Shown piece by piece: positions 1 through 10,432 of a DNA stretch of 64,000 nucleotides. The notes under the pieces are model-generated. The model saw only the letters and a program-made list of their open reading frames with translations. It ran no database searches and was not told the origin of the DNA. The number at the start of each line of letters is the position of its first letter. Position 1 is the stretch's first letter. A program made the position numbers and the translations under genes. The DNA is from Margaritifera margaritifera (taxonomy: Eukaryota > Mollusca > Bivalvia > Unionida > Margaritiferidae). Where the stretch lies: NCBI GenBank assembly GCA_029931535.1, contig JAQPZY010001186.1, forward strand, positions 1 to 64,000, written 5' to 3'.

Positions 1-1319
1 GAACATTTATATTTCCCCGGCCATACGTTCAATGATGTAATCCTGCTGGAATCGCACCTAACTCAAAATAGAGCACGCCAAGTAGAAAATGGCAGAAAAT
101 CAATTGCCGGCTGCAAACAAACTAACCAGGCGTCTTAAATCAAGCAAACTGCAAACTGTCATTTTTTGTGCATAGGTAACAAGGAATCTCCAGGTTACCA
201 CAGTCACGTTTTCCTGCCATCAACTCGCTTTATTAAACGCATGGTCTTCAGTACCAATCTTCTGCAAAACAAAAAATGTCAAATGGAAATGTTCGCATAT
301 AAATGTATTAGTTTTTAATTTAATTTAAACTAATAATTAATACTAACTCATTCATTTAATACAACTTGAGAATATAACTTTTCCAAGTTTCAGGAAACCG
401 CCAGTTCAAGAAAACATACTAGATTCGAGATGCAACAAAATATGTAGTTATATAATTGTACATGGTGCAAAATCTCATTGCTGACCTACGTGCTTACGTG
501 ATCAATTGGAGACCTATGTTCAAGCCATTCACCTTACAAGGTTTGATCAGAATGCATCTTTAAATGTGAATGTTCAATGTATGTTCAGCGAGAACTTTTG
601 AAAGAAAGGAGAGCATACATATTTCCAGTCTATTTTGTTCGCCCTACGCGGTTTTATCTATGAATCTTTTATAATGTATTCGATTGAATTCGAAAAGCAT
701 TTATCATCCATTGTTTTTTTATGTTTCAACCCATTCATGCAAAATATATTTCTGTCCCACAATTATTGGTTTCAATTTAATAATGTTTAAATAAGGTCAT
801 TTAAATCATCATGTCTCCACCTAGTATTCACAATGCAATTTTTAGCAAACTGAGTGTTTAGATTGTCGAACATATCATTTAATACAATTCCCAATATGGT
901 GAACTATTTGTCTAATTGTGTTGAGCAATGAACGTTTTTATTTTTTATTTTTTTCTTCTTGATCTTTAGACACTAGAAACAAATTTTAAGTTAAAATCTG
1001 TACCCTTACATGTTGTGTTTGTTCACGTTTATGCCACTAATTTACGCAATGTCAGGTTGACTCTGAAACTCAAAGTTACAAATTTACTTTTTACCTCCTG
1101 TACTTTTATATGAATTAAACGTTCGGTTTTAAGGCAGAAAATCTCTTAATTTGTATTTACTGCAGCAAGCGATCTTTTTCAATTTGAAACAGTTTCTATC
1201 TACATTATAAACATTTCTCTCTACCGCGCAGACGTTTCTCCGCACATCTCTGTCTCTCTATAATTTCTATCTATATCTCCTACGACAAACAAACAAACCA
1301 AGCGTCGAAATATGTTTGA
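1..1319. other. AT-rich sequence without recognised content
   Basis: No open frame above 60 codons, no clear splice-bordered coding stretch and no simple repeat longer than a few units. Confidence 0.6.
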
Positions 1320-2690
1320 GTCATGAACTCTCCGTGTTGGTCTGGAGAGTTTTCTTCGCGATATTTGTGTTGTCGTCATCTTGTAAACACATCTTTCGGG
1401 ATCAATGAACGATGGAATAGTTTCTCCACACCACTTTCTGGATCAGTTGGTTGAAAGCACTTTCACTGTATTATAGAACCATCATTCCATTGGGACGCAT
1501 GTTCCACCATTCGAGGCTATGATTGTATTGTACTTGCTAATGAGAAAGGAATAGGATTGGTTGATGACTTTTTGAATTGGCAAACGATCAAAAAATATTT
1601 TGTGGTGTGAGTCTTTGAAAGCCATGCTGGTGATTTATAACATATAAATTTGCAATATTAAAAAAGTTTGACTTTTGCTGCTTCTAGATGAGGACGAATT
1701 TCAATGCTAAATTATGGAATTTCAAGTTTGGCTTTTTAAGCGTACAGTGATTGATTTTGAGCGTTCAAAATGACAATACATGCGGGATTATATGGATTAG
1801 AGAATAGTCTAGTAGTATAAGAAAGAAAGCGATGGTTTATTTGCGTCTTTATATAGGCTTCTCTAATGAAAAATGTTCATATGTTTGCAAAGCAAATTTA
1901 ATTCCCTGCGTGCTGTTTCTTACACATTCGATCTCGAATCAAGTTTGGATCCTACTGAAATCTTGCATAACCGAAGCAATACCTTCTGATGTGCTTTGCA
2001 ATCTGTGTGTGCTACGACTCATGTCAAATCTGGAGTTATTATACAATTCCCCCTGATGTATCTAAGTAAAGTAATACAATATTTCGTGCGTACAAATATT
2101 TCCATTCAGTTGAAAGGAGAGTTATGCAAATCCCAAATTGAGTACGAAGGACATGTCTGTTTGTTTGATACTATCACCTAAATGTTTTACAACATCGATA
2201 AATGCACATCGTCATAATAGGTTATGGTGTAGTCTAGTTTATTTCCCTAAGAAAAGCAAAATACAAAAAATACAAAAACACGATCAACAGTGTAAAATAA
2301 AACGAATGCGGGGTTATGTGGTCATAGTCTAGTACCACGGATACGACAATGATGTTAATCCGCTATGTTTTCTACATATGTTGCTAGATCAACAATAAAT
2401 ATTTGGCTGGTGTTTAATGTACCGCTTGTGTACTTATTTTGGCATATTTCTACATGCGACCTTTTCATGTTTTTGCTAATTTTCTAGACTTTATAAATAC
2501 ACATTTCTCACACAAGTTTAAGATCGTTCATGGACATCAAGCGACTGATCTTTGTGCAGTGTTTCCTTGATTGTTATCCCGCCTTGGAGTGTCTGCTCAT
2601 TTCCCTTTTTGGGGAATTTAGCGGTATCATAAGCAGCACTGATGTGGGTGTCAGATACCTCAAGTCGATTTTAAAAAAAAATATCTAATA
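1320..2690 (+). repeat. Dispersed repeat, left copy with first tandem unit
   Basis: 1,320-2,100 matches the reverse complement of about 61,000-61,700, for example GGTTGATGACTTTTTGAATT, CATGCTGGTGATTTAT and CCTACTGAAATCTTGCATAA-type blocks. From about 1,815 to 2,690 it is also the first unit of a ~960 bp tandem duplication. Stops occur in all frames; no protein family recognised. Confidence 0.65.
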
Positions 2691-2774
2691 TTCAATGGAC
2701 ATATGTATTAATCGGTTGGGGTAGCCATCCCTACGGACTAAGTCACATTTTTTCTTCCACATATGTCTTGTTGT

Positions 2775-3645
2775 CTATATGAAGGTTTCAAGCAGTCTAA
2801 AATTTGGGCTTTCTAATGGAAAAGTTCCCATATGCTTTCAGACAAAGTCTAACTTCCTGCGAGCTGTTTTCTTACACAATCAATCTCTATTCAAGTTTGG
2901 ACCCTACTGAGGTATTGTATAACCGGCGTAATGCCTTCTGATCTGATTCCCAATATATGTTTGCCACAAATTATATTAAATCTTGGGCTTTTCAACATTT
3001 GCCCTTTAGGTATCTCAGTAAACTAATCAAAATATGTAATGTGTACAAATATTAGCATATAGTTTAAAGAAGGGTTATGTAAGTCCCAAATTTAGTACGA
3101 AAGGCAAGGATCATGTATGTTAAATAATATCACTTAAATGTTGTATAACATTGATAAATCCGCTTCATCATAACAAATTATCGTATTGTCTAGTTGATGT
3201 CCCTAAGAAAAGCAAAAATAAAAATAAAAATTCAATCATCGGTGCCTAAATATATAAGTAAAACGCGTGCTTAGTTTTGTGACCATAGCCCAGTACCACT
3301 GCTATAACAATGATATTAATCCGCTTTTTTCTCTATATATGTTGCTGGAGAACTATAAACTAGTTGGCTTGTGTTTAATTTACCGATTATATATTTATTT
3401 CGGCAGCTTTCTAGATGCGATTGTTTTATTTTTTACTAATTTTCTAGATTTAAAAAAGACCGATTTAGCACACAGAAGTTCATGGACAACAAGCGACTGA
3501 TCTCTGTGCAGTGTTTCCTTGGTTGCTCTGCCGCCTTGGGGTGTCTGATCAAACCATGTTGGGGAATTTAGCGATATCATAAGAAGCACCGATATTGAGT
3601 GACATATACCATCATCTCCATCCTGGCTTTTTGATTTCCCCAAAA
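2775..3645 (+). repeat. Second unit of the ~960 bp tandem duplication
   Basis: Parallels 1,815-2,690 at an offset of 952-961 bases. Matching landmarks: CCTACTGA at 1,951 and 2,903, CCCTAAGAAAAGCAAAA at 2,245 and 3,201, and TTCATGGACA..AAGCGACTGATC near 2,527 and 3,478. Divergence of very roughly a fifth suggests an old duplication. Confidence 0.65.
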
Positions 3646-5582
3646 GTAAATAATTAAGATCCCTAATGCAATATTGGCAAGAACAATTTGCCTTAGACTG
3701 ATAGACTGATACTAGTACTGAATTTGTTAAAAGTTCGAGTGTGTGGCTGAAAAATATATTCGTTAATTACAAAAGCTGTTTGCTTAGCTTAAATAATTCC
3801 CATTATGACCCAGGGCAGCTAGTGCTTTATGATTTTCCATAATATGTCCTCCAGTTGTATTAACAATACCAATATATGAAGAAAACACACATACTCGCAC
3901 ACATATACATCAACGTACACACCCAAATAATTTAATATCATATTACCTCACTTCAAATCATAGAACTAACCCATTTGTGCACTTGCATTGACTATACTAT
4001 ACGACTGTATGTCAATATTACACTGCTAACATTATGTGGACTGTTGCATATTTGTGTTCCCAGATTGCAAAAATAGTTATATATGTTGATACACAGATAT
4101 GAAACAAGTAATTTGATCAGTTCGCGTCTTTCCTTATAACCCATCGATGCTATTATAACATGAAATCCTTTGGCTCAATCATATACACTTTTAACTGCCG
4201 AAATATTACACAATTGATTATTTTATTGTAATGCGCCAGGTGAGAAAGCCTTAAATGTAAACATATAAAACATATATGACCGTTATCAGGAAATATGTTG
4301 TAACATCGCAAACTGCACTTCTGAGCATCACTATCGGGTACAAAATACTGAAGCACTATGAATAACAATGTAAATCTAGAGTTATTACACGTGAAGCTGG
4401 GGACGCAAATGTTCGCTAATAAAATATATAGAATACAGGAAACTATAGTAATCCTTAGTATTGTCAGGGAAATGTATTGATGCCATATTTGAAACGCTAA
4501 ATGAAATGGAAAAATGGGGCCTACCCCAAGAAACAAAAATATCTCCTTAACATCGACAGCATGAATGGAGTTCTTAATATGTTGCTAGCAAATCCTGTTT
4601 AGTTAGTCTGATGATAGTCATGTCATGTGGTATGGTTAGTCTGATGATATTCATCTCATGTAGTACGATTATGACGTGCATAAACATGTAATTATAATAT
4701 TAACCATCTATAGATTGTTTTGCAAGGGTATTCAAATGTTTCCCCGTTATGTAGGTCTCGATGCACGTGTGCTGTTTGTAGCTAAATCATTTTCATAGCG
4801 CATAACTTGCTTTTTGGACAGTAAAGTTGTTCATATCAATAATTAAAAATGCTAAGAAATTTGCAATTCTTGTTTTGTATTCCTTTGTACAGCTTATGAT
4901 AATATATTACAATCGTTCCAATCAAGATTCCTCAATTTCAAAGCAATCTGCTTCCACACCCCATCCACCTTTCCTGTGTATTTAATCCTTATTTTATGTG
5001 TGTGCTTATTTGGTTTGCAAACAAGATTATGAAATACATTATTTGCAATTTAAGCCCTACCTTCCTCTTGCGCTTGCAATAACAGGATTTACGTTCTTCT
5101 TTAGTTGTTTATTTTGCTAATACTTGATGACTAATCGCCTTGTATTACCTAATCAATGCCCGTACGTGAAGCGTGACGTCATTGCTGACTTTTATTAAGC
5201 GCAAAGTGTGTTACTTACATGTATATATTAACAATGTTACAGAGGATGGATTCTTTTCATGATTGTCGCGACGAACATAATCGCACCTATACATAGCCAA
5301 CTCTCATAGGGTGTATCTGAACTTGGTTCTAAACGAAAGGGCGAAGGAAATTATAAGCGAATTATTCTTCAAGTAGATAAATACGGTATATATAATTATA
5401 TTTTCATTCAGCGAATTGACCATCAGCAATTGACACACTAAAAACATAAATATTTATAAGCATTCAATCACTACATGACATTATATACTTTCATATACAT
5501 ACACGCATGACATACATATTCATGTCCACATGTATATTCATTCGTTGTTCAATGCTGCTATGACCGGCCAAGTGCGCGTCAC
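3646..5582. other. Non-coding stretch apart from the repeat at 4,140-4,700
   Basis: AT-rich sequence. G+C rises abruptly near 5,560, which marks the left edge of the viral remnant. No coding signal seen. Confidence 0.5.
4140..4700 (-). repeat. Dispersed repeat, inverted relative of 62,600-63,235
   Basis: The reverse complement of this stretch matches 62,600-63,235, including TGTTACACGTGAAGCT-like, GTTGTAACATCGCAAACT and CTGTCGATGTTAAG blocks. At 4,590-4,680 two ~33 bp units with AGTCTGATGATA occur, seen as about four units in the right copy. A 127-codon frame on the minus strand is only partly preserved in the other copy and is not called as a gene. Confidence 0.6.
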
Positions 5583-6165
5583 CTACTTACGCGACCGATC
5601 GTGAATCAACAATTCCTGCGCGTACTGATGTCGGAACAATCGTTCCGCAAGTGTGCGGTTGAATCGTTCCACAATGGCTTGATCGCGATGCACGCCGGCA
5701 TGTCCACGACAAACCTGAACGTTGTGTTTCGCCAACAACGCAGTAACAGTTCCGACAAATTATTCTTCTACCTGCAGAAGATGCGGCCAACGCGTGCTGA
5801 ATCTTTGGACGTCAACGGCTCGGCTTCCTCGTACCTGCTGGCAGCATCTACGACGGTTAGTGCATATTTGTATGTGTGTAGACGACTTTGTCATCCACCT
5901 CCGCGTCCACGGCCAAGTATCTGATCACGCGGGAGGAACATTACATAAGCCTGGTGAACTTCGTTGAGCGTCGAAACATCAAATCATCCACATGAAATTG
6001 TCCTTGGCACTGGTAAATACATCTACCACAACACTCGTTCTGTCAGCCAGGCTCTGGCGACATGCAAGGAAACTTTTGCAATGCTCGCTAACTTTCCAGC
6101 GGCTTTTTCGCCCTTCCAAATAAACGTGCGGACTGTAGTATATCGCGGCCAGTTTCGAGTCAATG
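5583..6165 (-). pseudogene. Broken Polinton/adintovirus-type integrase
   Basis: Read leftward, several frames together show the retroviral-type integrase carried by Polintons and adintoviruses. First comes a helical N-terminal region with YYSPHVYLEGRKAAGKLAS, then KYALTVVDAASRYEEAEPL (first catalytic Asp), then RGHAGVHRDQAIVERFNRT with the last catalytic Glu, then AERLFRHQYAQEL. An in-frame stop sits at 5,760-5,762 beside the second acidic position, and at least one frameshift separates the N-terminal and core parts, so it cannot be active. The final stop is at 5,583-5,585. It lies directly downstream of the phospholipase-like remnant on the same strand. Base composition is visibly richer in G+C than the flanks, consistent with an inserted viral element. 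Confidence 0.8.
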
Positions 6166-6169
6166 TTTG

Positions 6170-6586
6170 TTATATTGAGGCTTTGCCTTCATGTCTTTCT
6201 CTGACAGCCGGTCCCGCAATTGCATTCAAGTCACGGATGAGATACACGTCCGCTTTTTGACGCGCACGTGTATCGCTTAATGTTTTGTACACGAGATCAT
6301 GTCGGCAACATGCAGCATCGACGCGGTTTACATGTTCTTCTCTGGGCTTTGGTGGGTTATTGGAATCAAATTTTACATACTACCGTGTTCCAGGCCCGCA
6401 GTTATTGTATCCAGGGATATGCGTTTCACCAGGATATTTACTACACGGTACCCCGGGGAGTTTCGTTAACGCAGTAGCGATATCCCCGCCGATTTTGTTT
6501 ATGGGACCTCGACCTAGAAGTTCACACAAACATAAACTTATTTGTGCCACATCGGGAATAAGTTCTAGCGATTCCATTTTTACCAT
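6170..6586 (-). pseudogene. Phospholipase A2-like virion domain, one in-frame stop
   Basis: One frame runs from ATG at 6,586 to a stop at 6,170-6,172, broken only by TAG at 6,380-6,382. It contains HIPGYNNCGPGTR (calcium-binding loop type, 6,383 upward) and RVDAACCRHDLVY (6,287-6,325), the H-D catalytic pair in the V/L-D-x-x-C-x-x-H-D-x-x-Y form. This pairing is that of the parvovirus VP1-type secreted phospholipase A2 fold, also reported in adintoviruses, where it is thought to help membrane passage. Its place between integrase and ATPase supports that origin. The stop falls between the calcium loop and the catalytic helix, so the protein is dead as it stands. Confidence 0.72.
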
Positions 6587-6688
6587 TATGCGTTATAACC
6601 CGAGTTGAATATGTGGTTCCGAGTTTTGATGCGGCATCGCACACAATATGAAGACATATTGATAAGTATACGACAAGTGCCATTCAAC

Positions 6689-7278
6689 ATGTCATCGCGA
6701 AAGAGAAAAATCGCCAAAGATTTGAAAAGCTCATTGACTTATCTGCGTCGGCGAAGCCCTGACCGCCCAAGCATAGTCCTGGTCATTGGCCCAATCGGAT
6801 CCGGTAAACCCCAACTGTTGCTGAATTTGATCATGCGATGGTTGGCAAGGGATTCGGTTGAAAGTGATTGCACCATTCGCGGACGATCAGCCGTGTTATG
6901 ACGTACTCGTCAGTGACCAGCGAAGCTGCGATCCAGTTTCTTTTTTCCACGATCGATGATGCCTCTACATTGACGTCGTGTACGACGATGTGATGCTTTG
7001 ACCGCCAATAAAACCCAGCGAAAATATTTTCCCCGGGCCGACTCAAAAAAGCAGACTCGATCTATGTGACACAACGATACAATCACGTGTCCAAAGTTAT
7101 CCGGCACAACGGCAACATGTTGATGATATTTTGTGGGGTCGACACACATGGCCTTGCAAACATTCATTGGAACTGGTGTGCCGCCGACCCTTCGTGGGAC
7201 GAGTTTCGGATTATGTTCGAGGAGGTCACCCGAGACAGGTATTTTTTCCTCACGATTGACGCTGTAGGAAACAAGTAA
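6689..7278 (+). pseudogene. Broken FtsK/HerA-type packaging ATPase (Polinton/adintovirus)
   Basis: From ATG at 6,689 a basic start (MSSRKRKIAKDL) leads to VLVIGPIGSGKPQLLLNLI, a Walker A loop at 6,788-6,811 in which the usual Thr/Ser after Lys is Pro. The frame stops at 6,901. A short stretch in another frame near 6,970-7,000 reads LYIDVVYDDVML and may be Walker B. From about 7,045 a third frame gives VTQRYNHVSKVIRHN and IHWNWCAADPSWDEF, matching the C-terminal part of Polinton A32-like packaging ATPases. At least two frameshifts plus the Walker A change mark it as a decayed gene. It is divergent from the phospholipase/integrase pair. Confidence 0.75.
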
Positions 7279-7389
7279 CTCGCGGGTCTGGACGCGAACA
7301 TGTGAAGAAATGTAACGATCACGATAAATGTATATAATGTCAAAACAGAGAATGCCGCCAGCGACGTTATAGCGAAGCTGCCTAAGAAG

Positions 7390-7802
7390 AACTGGAATTT
7401 CTCCGCGATTACATAGGCTTCTGCAAACGAGTCAAATATATGTTTCAATAGCGACAGACCGCACGGGAAGATCTCGCAGCGGGCTTCCAACACACGAAGC
7501 AGGCGCAACGGCTCGAAGCAGCTAAACATCAACACCTGGGGATAATTCTTAAGTTGTCAGCAGCAGGGGTTGCCGCGATGCAACATGAAGGCGGAATATT
7601 TCCATTTCTCGCGGCGATTCCAGCGCTGTTGGCGGCTGCATTCCCGCGGTTACAAAATGTTGAAAAAATATCCGATTTTTCTCGAGGCGTCTACAAGAAA
7701 AGGAAGAGGGTATTCGACTACGCGGGAGGACTTGGAGCTGAACAGATCTTCGGCTGCGGTCTCGCCGTTGACCACCGCAATGAGTCCATTGACCAATTTT
7801 GA
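7390..7802 (+). pseudogene. Possible capsid-associated small protein of the Polinton/adintovirus remnant
   Basis: One frame reads EELEFLRDYIGFCKRVKYMF, an internal stop, a basic/glutamine-rich helix, then GGIFPFLAAIPALLAAAFPR followed by KKRKR. A GG-x-x-P-hydrophobic segment beside a basic tail is the pattern of adenovirus pX-like core or minor capsid proteins found in Polintons, and it follows the ATPase. Overlapping open frames on the other strand make the reading uncertain. Confidence 0.32.
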
Positions 7803-8021
7803 TTTACCCGCGATGACAAAATCAGTCAATATTTCCGATGGGTCTTCGTGTGGAATGAACTTGCATCCACGATCCCCCTCACGTGGGAAACCGGCATCGT
7901 TAACATGAATTTTCAGCAGGACCTGGAACTTATTGGGTCGAATACACGGTAACACCTCGAAATATTTTGTGTTTTGACTTGTAAGGGCTTGCACCGCTGC
8001 GTGAAGTTGTTGATTATACAC
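7650..8021 (-). other. Unassigned open frame at the right edge of the viral remnant
   Basis: A 123-codon open frame on the minus strand, antisense to the capsid-like candidate. It reads PREGDRGCKFIPHEDPSEIL in its middle. I recognise no family. Its first bases fall inside the inverted terminus of the neighbouring transposon, so either its true start was removed by that insertion or it is a chance frame in GC-richer DNA. Confidence 0.25.
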
Positions 8022-8384
8022 TGGTCTACAATTTTTTCGAAGTCGTCGGCTTCAGTGATAAAATGTGCTATTTATTAGGCATTTTGATGTGCTGAAATCA
8101 AATATGACAATTAAAAAACCTATTTGGCTACTGTTTCCAATATATTGCAGTTTTTACATTTTACGTCTATGTATATTGTGTACATAGTAGAGTTTAAATC
8201 ATACATTTTAAACCTAGGTCTTTTCATGTGTTTATGGTTGCTTTACATGATAATATTACACCGGTCGTGCTCATGTAACACTTTACAAAACAGCAAAAGG
8301 GTTATATAAATAACAAATATATTGAAACAAAAGTCAAAAACTATTATGTATATATAAGTACATAGTTTAGTCCTTATTCAGTGT

Positions 8385-9921
8385 CTACTTCTTGGCTTGT
8401 CTCCTGTATTCATTAAATGGAGCATCTCTTGTCACTGTCCAGCAATAGTCTGCAAGCATTGATGGGCTCCATTTGCCCTGATAGCGTTTCCCCATTGTTG
8501 CAATGTCCTGGTGAAATCGCTTGCCGTGCTCGTCGATCACTGCTCCGCAGTTCGGTGGAAAACTATCTAGATGAGAGTGCAAAAAATGTATCTTTAGTGA
8601 CATGTTGCAACCAAGGCTTTCGTATGCCTTGAGGAGGTTTTCCAATAACTCCCTGTAGTTGTCTGCCTTGTTGTTTCCGATTAAATGCGTTGCCACTAAC
8701 TAGAAGGCTTTCCATGCCGTCTTTTCCTTTCCACGCAACATCTCGAAGAAGTTCACGAATCTGAGGACCAGCACACACACCTTCCTTTATCTTAGCTTCA
8801 CTTAACCTTGGAAATTTCCACGGAGGTATTTGAAAGCTGCTTGAGTTTTGTCCATGACCTTGACACAGTTCTTCATCAGACCCAGCTTGAAGTGCAAGGG
8901 TGTAAACAAAATCTTCCTTGGTTCAACACGTGGTTGATGCTGAACATTTTTAATCCAAGGTGCCAATGACTGTCGGAGTGGCCAATCTTTATTGATGTAG
9001 TGGGAATCTCTCTCCTCGACTATCCCATTCGCAGAGAAAACAGCAGTACTTTGTGTATCCAGTCTGCAGACCAAGGACGAGAGCAAGAACCTTGAAATCG
9101 CCACAAAGCTGCCACTGATATTGGTCATAGTTTATGCACCTCAAAAGTTGTTTCCTGTTTTCATAGGTTTCCCTCATAGGGACTGCATGACCAACTGGAA
9201 TTGATGACACTCCCATTATGCAGCAAAACAGCTTTAAGGACTCGCCTTCGATGAATCAATGAACGGTCCTCAATCATCTGGATCATGAATGATGTTGAGG
9301 GCTGCCATCACACCATCGATGTTGTTGCATGCTACAAGATCACCTTCCATGAAGAAGAATGGGACAAGATCCTTTTGACGGGCACGGAACATGGAAACCC
9401 TAACATGACCTGCCACGAGTTTCCTCTGCTGTAGTCTGGAGCCAAAAAGCTCTGCCTTACTCTTGTGTAGTTCCAAATCCCTGACAAGGTTATTCAGTTC
9501 ACCTTGTGTAATGAGGTGTGGTTCAGAGGAGGAGGATGGGAGAAAATATGGGTCATGTGACATTGATGGTTCAGGACTAGAAGTTTCATCCTCCTCCTCT
9601 TCTTCGTCTTACTCAAGTGAGAATGATTCTGGTGCATCAGGAACCGGCAGTCCTTCTCTGTGAGGTACTGGGCGTATAGCTGACGGAATGTTTGGATAAT
9701 GCACTGTCCACTTTTTCTTCTTTGACACACCTTTCCCAACTGGAGGCACCATGCAGAAGTAACAATTGCCACCTCTTGTCCTGATCTCCAATTTTGCAGT
9801 CAAAATAAAGGTGATAGACTTTCTCAACCATAATGGTTATACTGCTCTTTTGTGATGCAAAAGTCACTTCACCACAAACATGGCAGAAGTTATCTGCATT
9901 GTTCACACAAGTACGAGGCAT
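8385..9921 (-). pseudogene. Broken Cys/His-rich protein of the TIR element, candidate transposase
   Basis: Read from 9,921 down, successive frames give one protein broken by frameshifts. MPRTCVNNADNFCHVCGEVT has a Cys-x-x-Cys N-terminus. It is followed by IRPVPHREGLPVPDAPES, LITQGELNNLVRDL, GLQTGYTKYCCFLCEWDSRG, LHFKLGLMKNCVKVMDK, and finally KIHFLHSHLDSFPPNCGAV, RFHQDIATMGKRYQGKWSPS and DYCW. This set matches a highly repetitive uncharacterised protein family that I recall from arthropod and cnidarian genomes. The Cys-x-x-Cys-x-W/D core and the HLD...H.D tail resemble the layout of CACTA/KDZ transposases, but catalytic residues are not proven. Several stops and shifts make this copy inactive. 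Confidence 0.7.
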
Positions 9922-10108
9922 CTCTGCTCACTTTGGCTAAACAGAAATGTGTCCCTTTGCAAAAATCAAACACTGACAAATAAGAGAGCACGACACTGTA
10001 TGATTTGTAGAGCTGATCTAGGGCAATTTCTTCAGCAGAGTGATCTAAGCTTAGTTATGGTTGCATCATCCATGACTTCTAGGAAGAACATGATGTAATT
10101 CATATCAT

Positions 10109-10141
10109 GTATGATGCAATAATAAATTCAGATTGCATCAT
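10109..10141. repeat. Small inverted repeat inside the TIR element
   Basis: ATGATGCAAT, about ten bases of spacer, then GATTGCATCAT can pair as a hairpin stem. It lies between the presumed start codon of the element's gene and its terminus, where subterminal protein-binding motifs occur in many DNA transposons. Confidence 0.4.
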
Positions 10142-10432
10142 TCATTGTTTTGCCTAAAAAGTAAGTACTGTCCAAACCCGCTCATAGATTTATTCATAGA
10201 CCCAGTCAAAGATGTATTTTAGTGATTTCTGGTTTAAATTGAGATTCCTTCCCTTTATAACTCACTTATCCTCCTCCATTCCCAAGTCAAGGGTCATATA
10301 TACTGACCCAGTATAATATCTTTAATACTAGAGCCAACAAACATTTTAAAGTATCGTTTTCGTTCTCAGTGACCCATAATTAGTCACGTTTGACAACATT
10401 TATTGCGGAAACATTTTGGCCGTAGACCAGTG

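Larger units (their letters stand above)
8019..10432 (-). mobile_element. 2.4 kb element with CACTGGTCTAC inverted termini, possibly CACTA-like
   Basis: The left end reads CACTGGTCTAC (8,019-8,029) and the right end its exact reverse complement GTAGACCAGTG (10,422-10,432). Between them is a minus-strand gene remnant that spans most of the interval, with its start near the right terminus and its 3' untranslated part near the left. Flanking triplets are ATA and TTA, a near but inexact target duplication. CACT-type ends with short target duplications are a hallmark of CACTA/EnSpm elements; that class assignment is inference. The left end abuts the Polinton-like remnant. A truncated inverted relative lies at 13,570-14,335. 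Confidence 0.66.

Noticed and set aside
4153..4536. 127-codon minus frame with hydrophobic start
   Set aside because: The related repeat at 62,600-63,235 preserves the sequence only partly as a frame, and no domain is recognised; it is treated as repeat.
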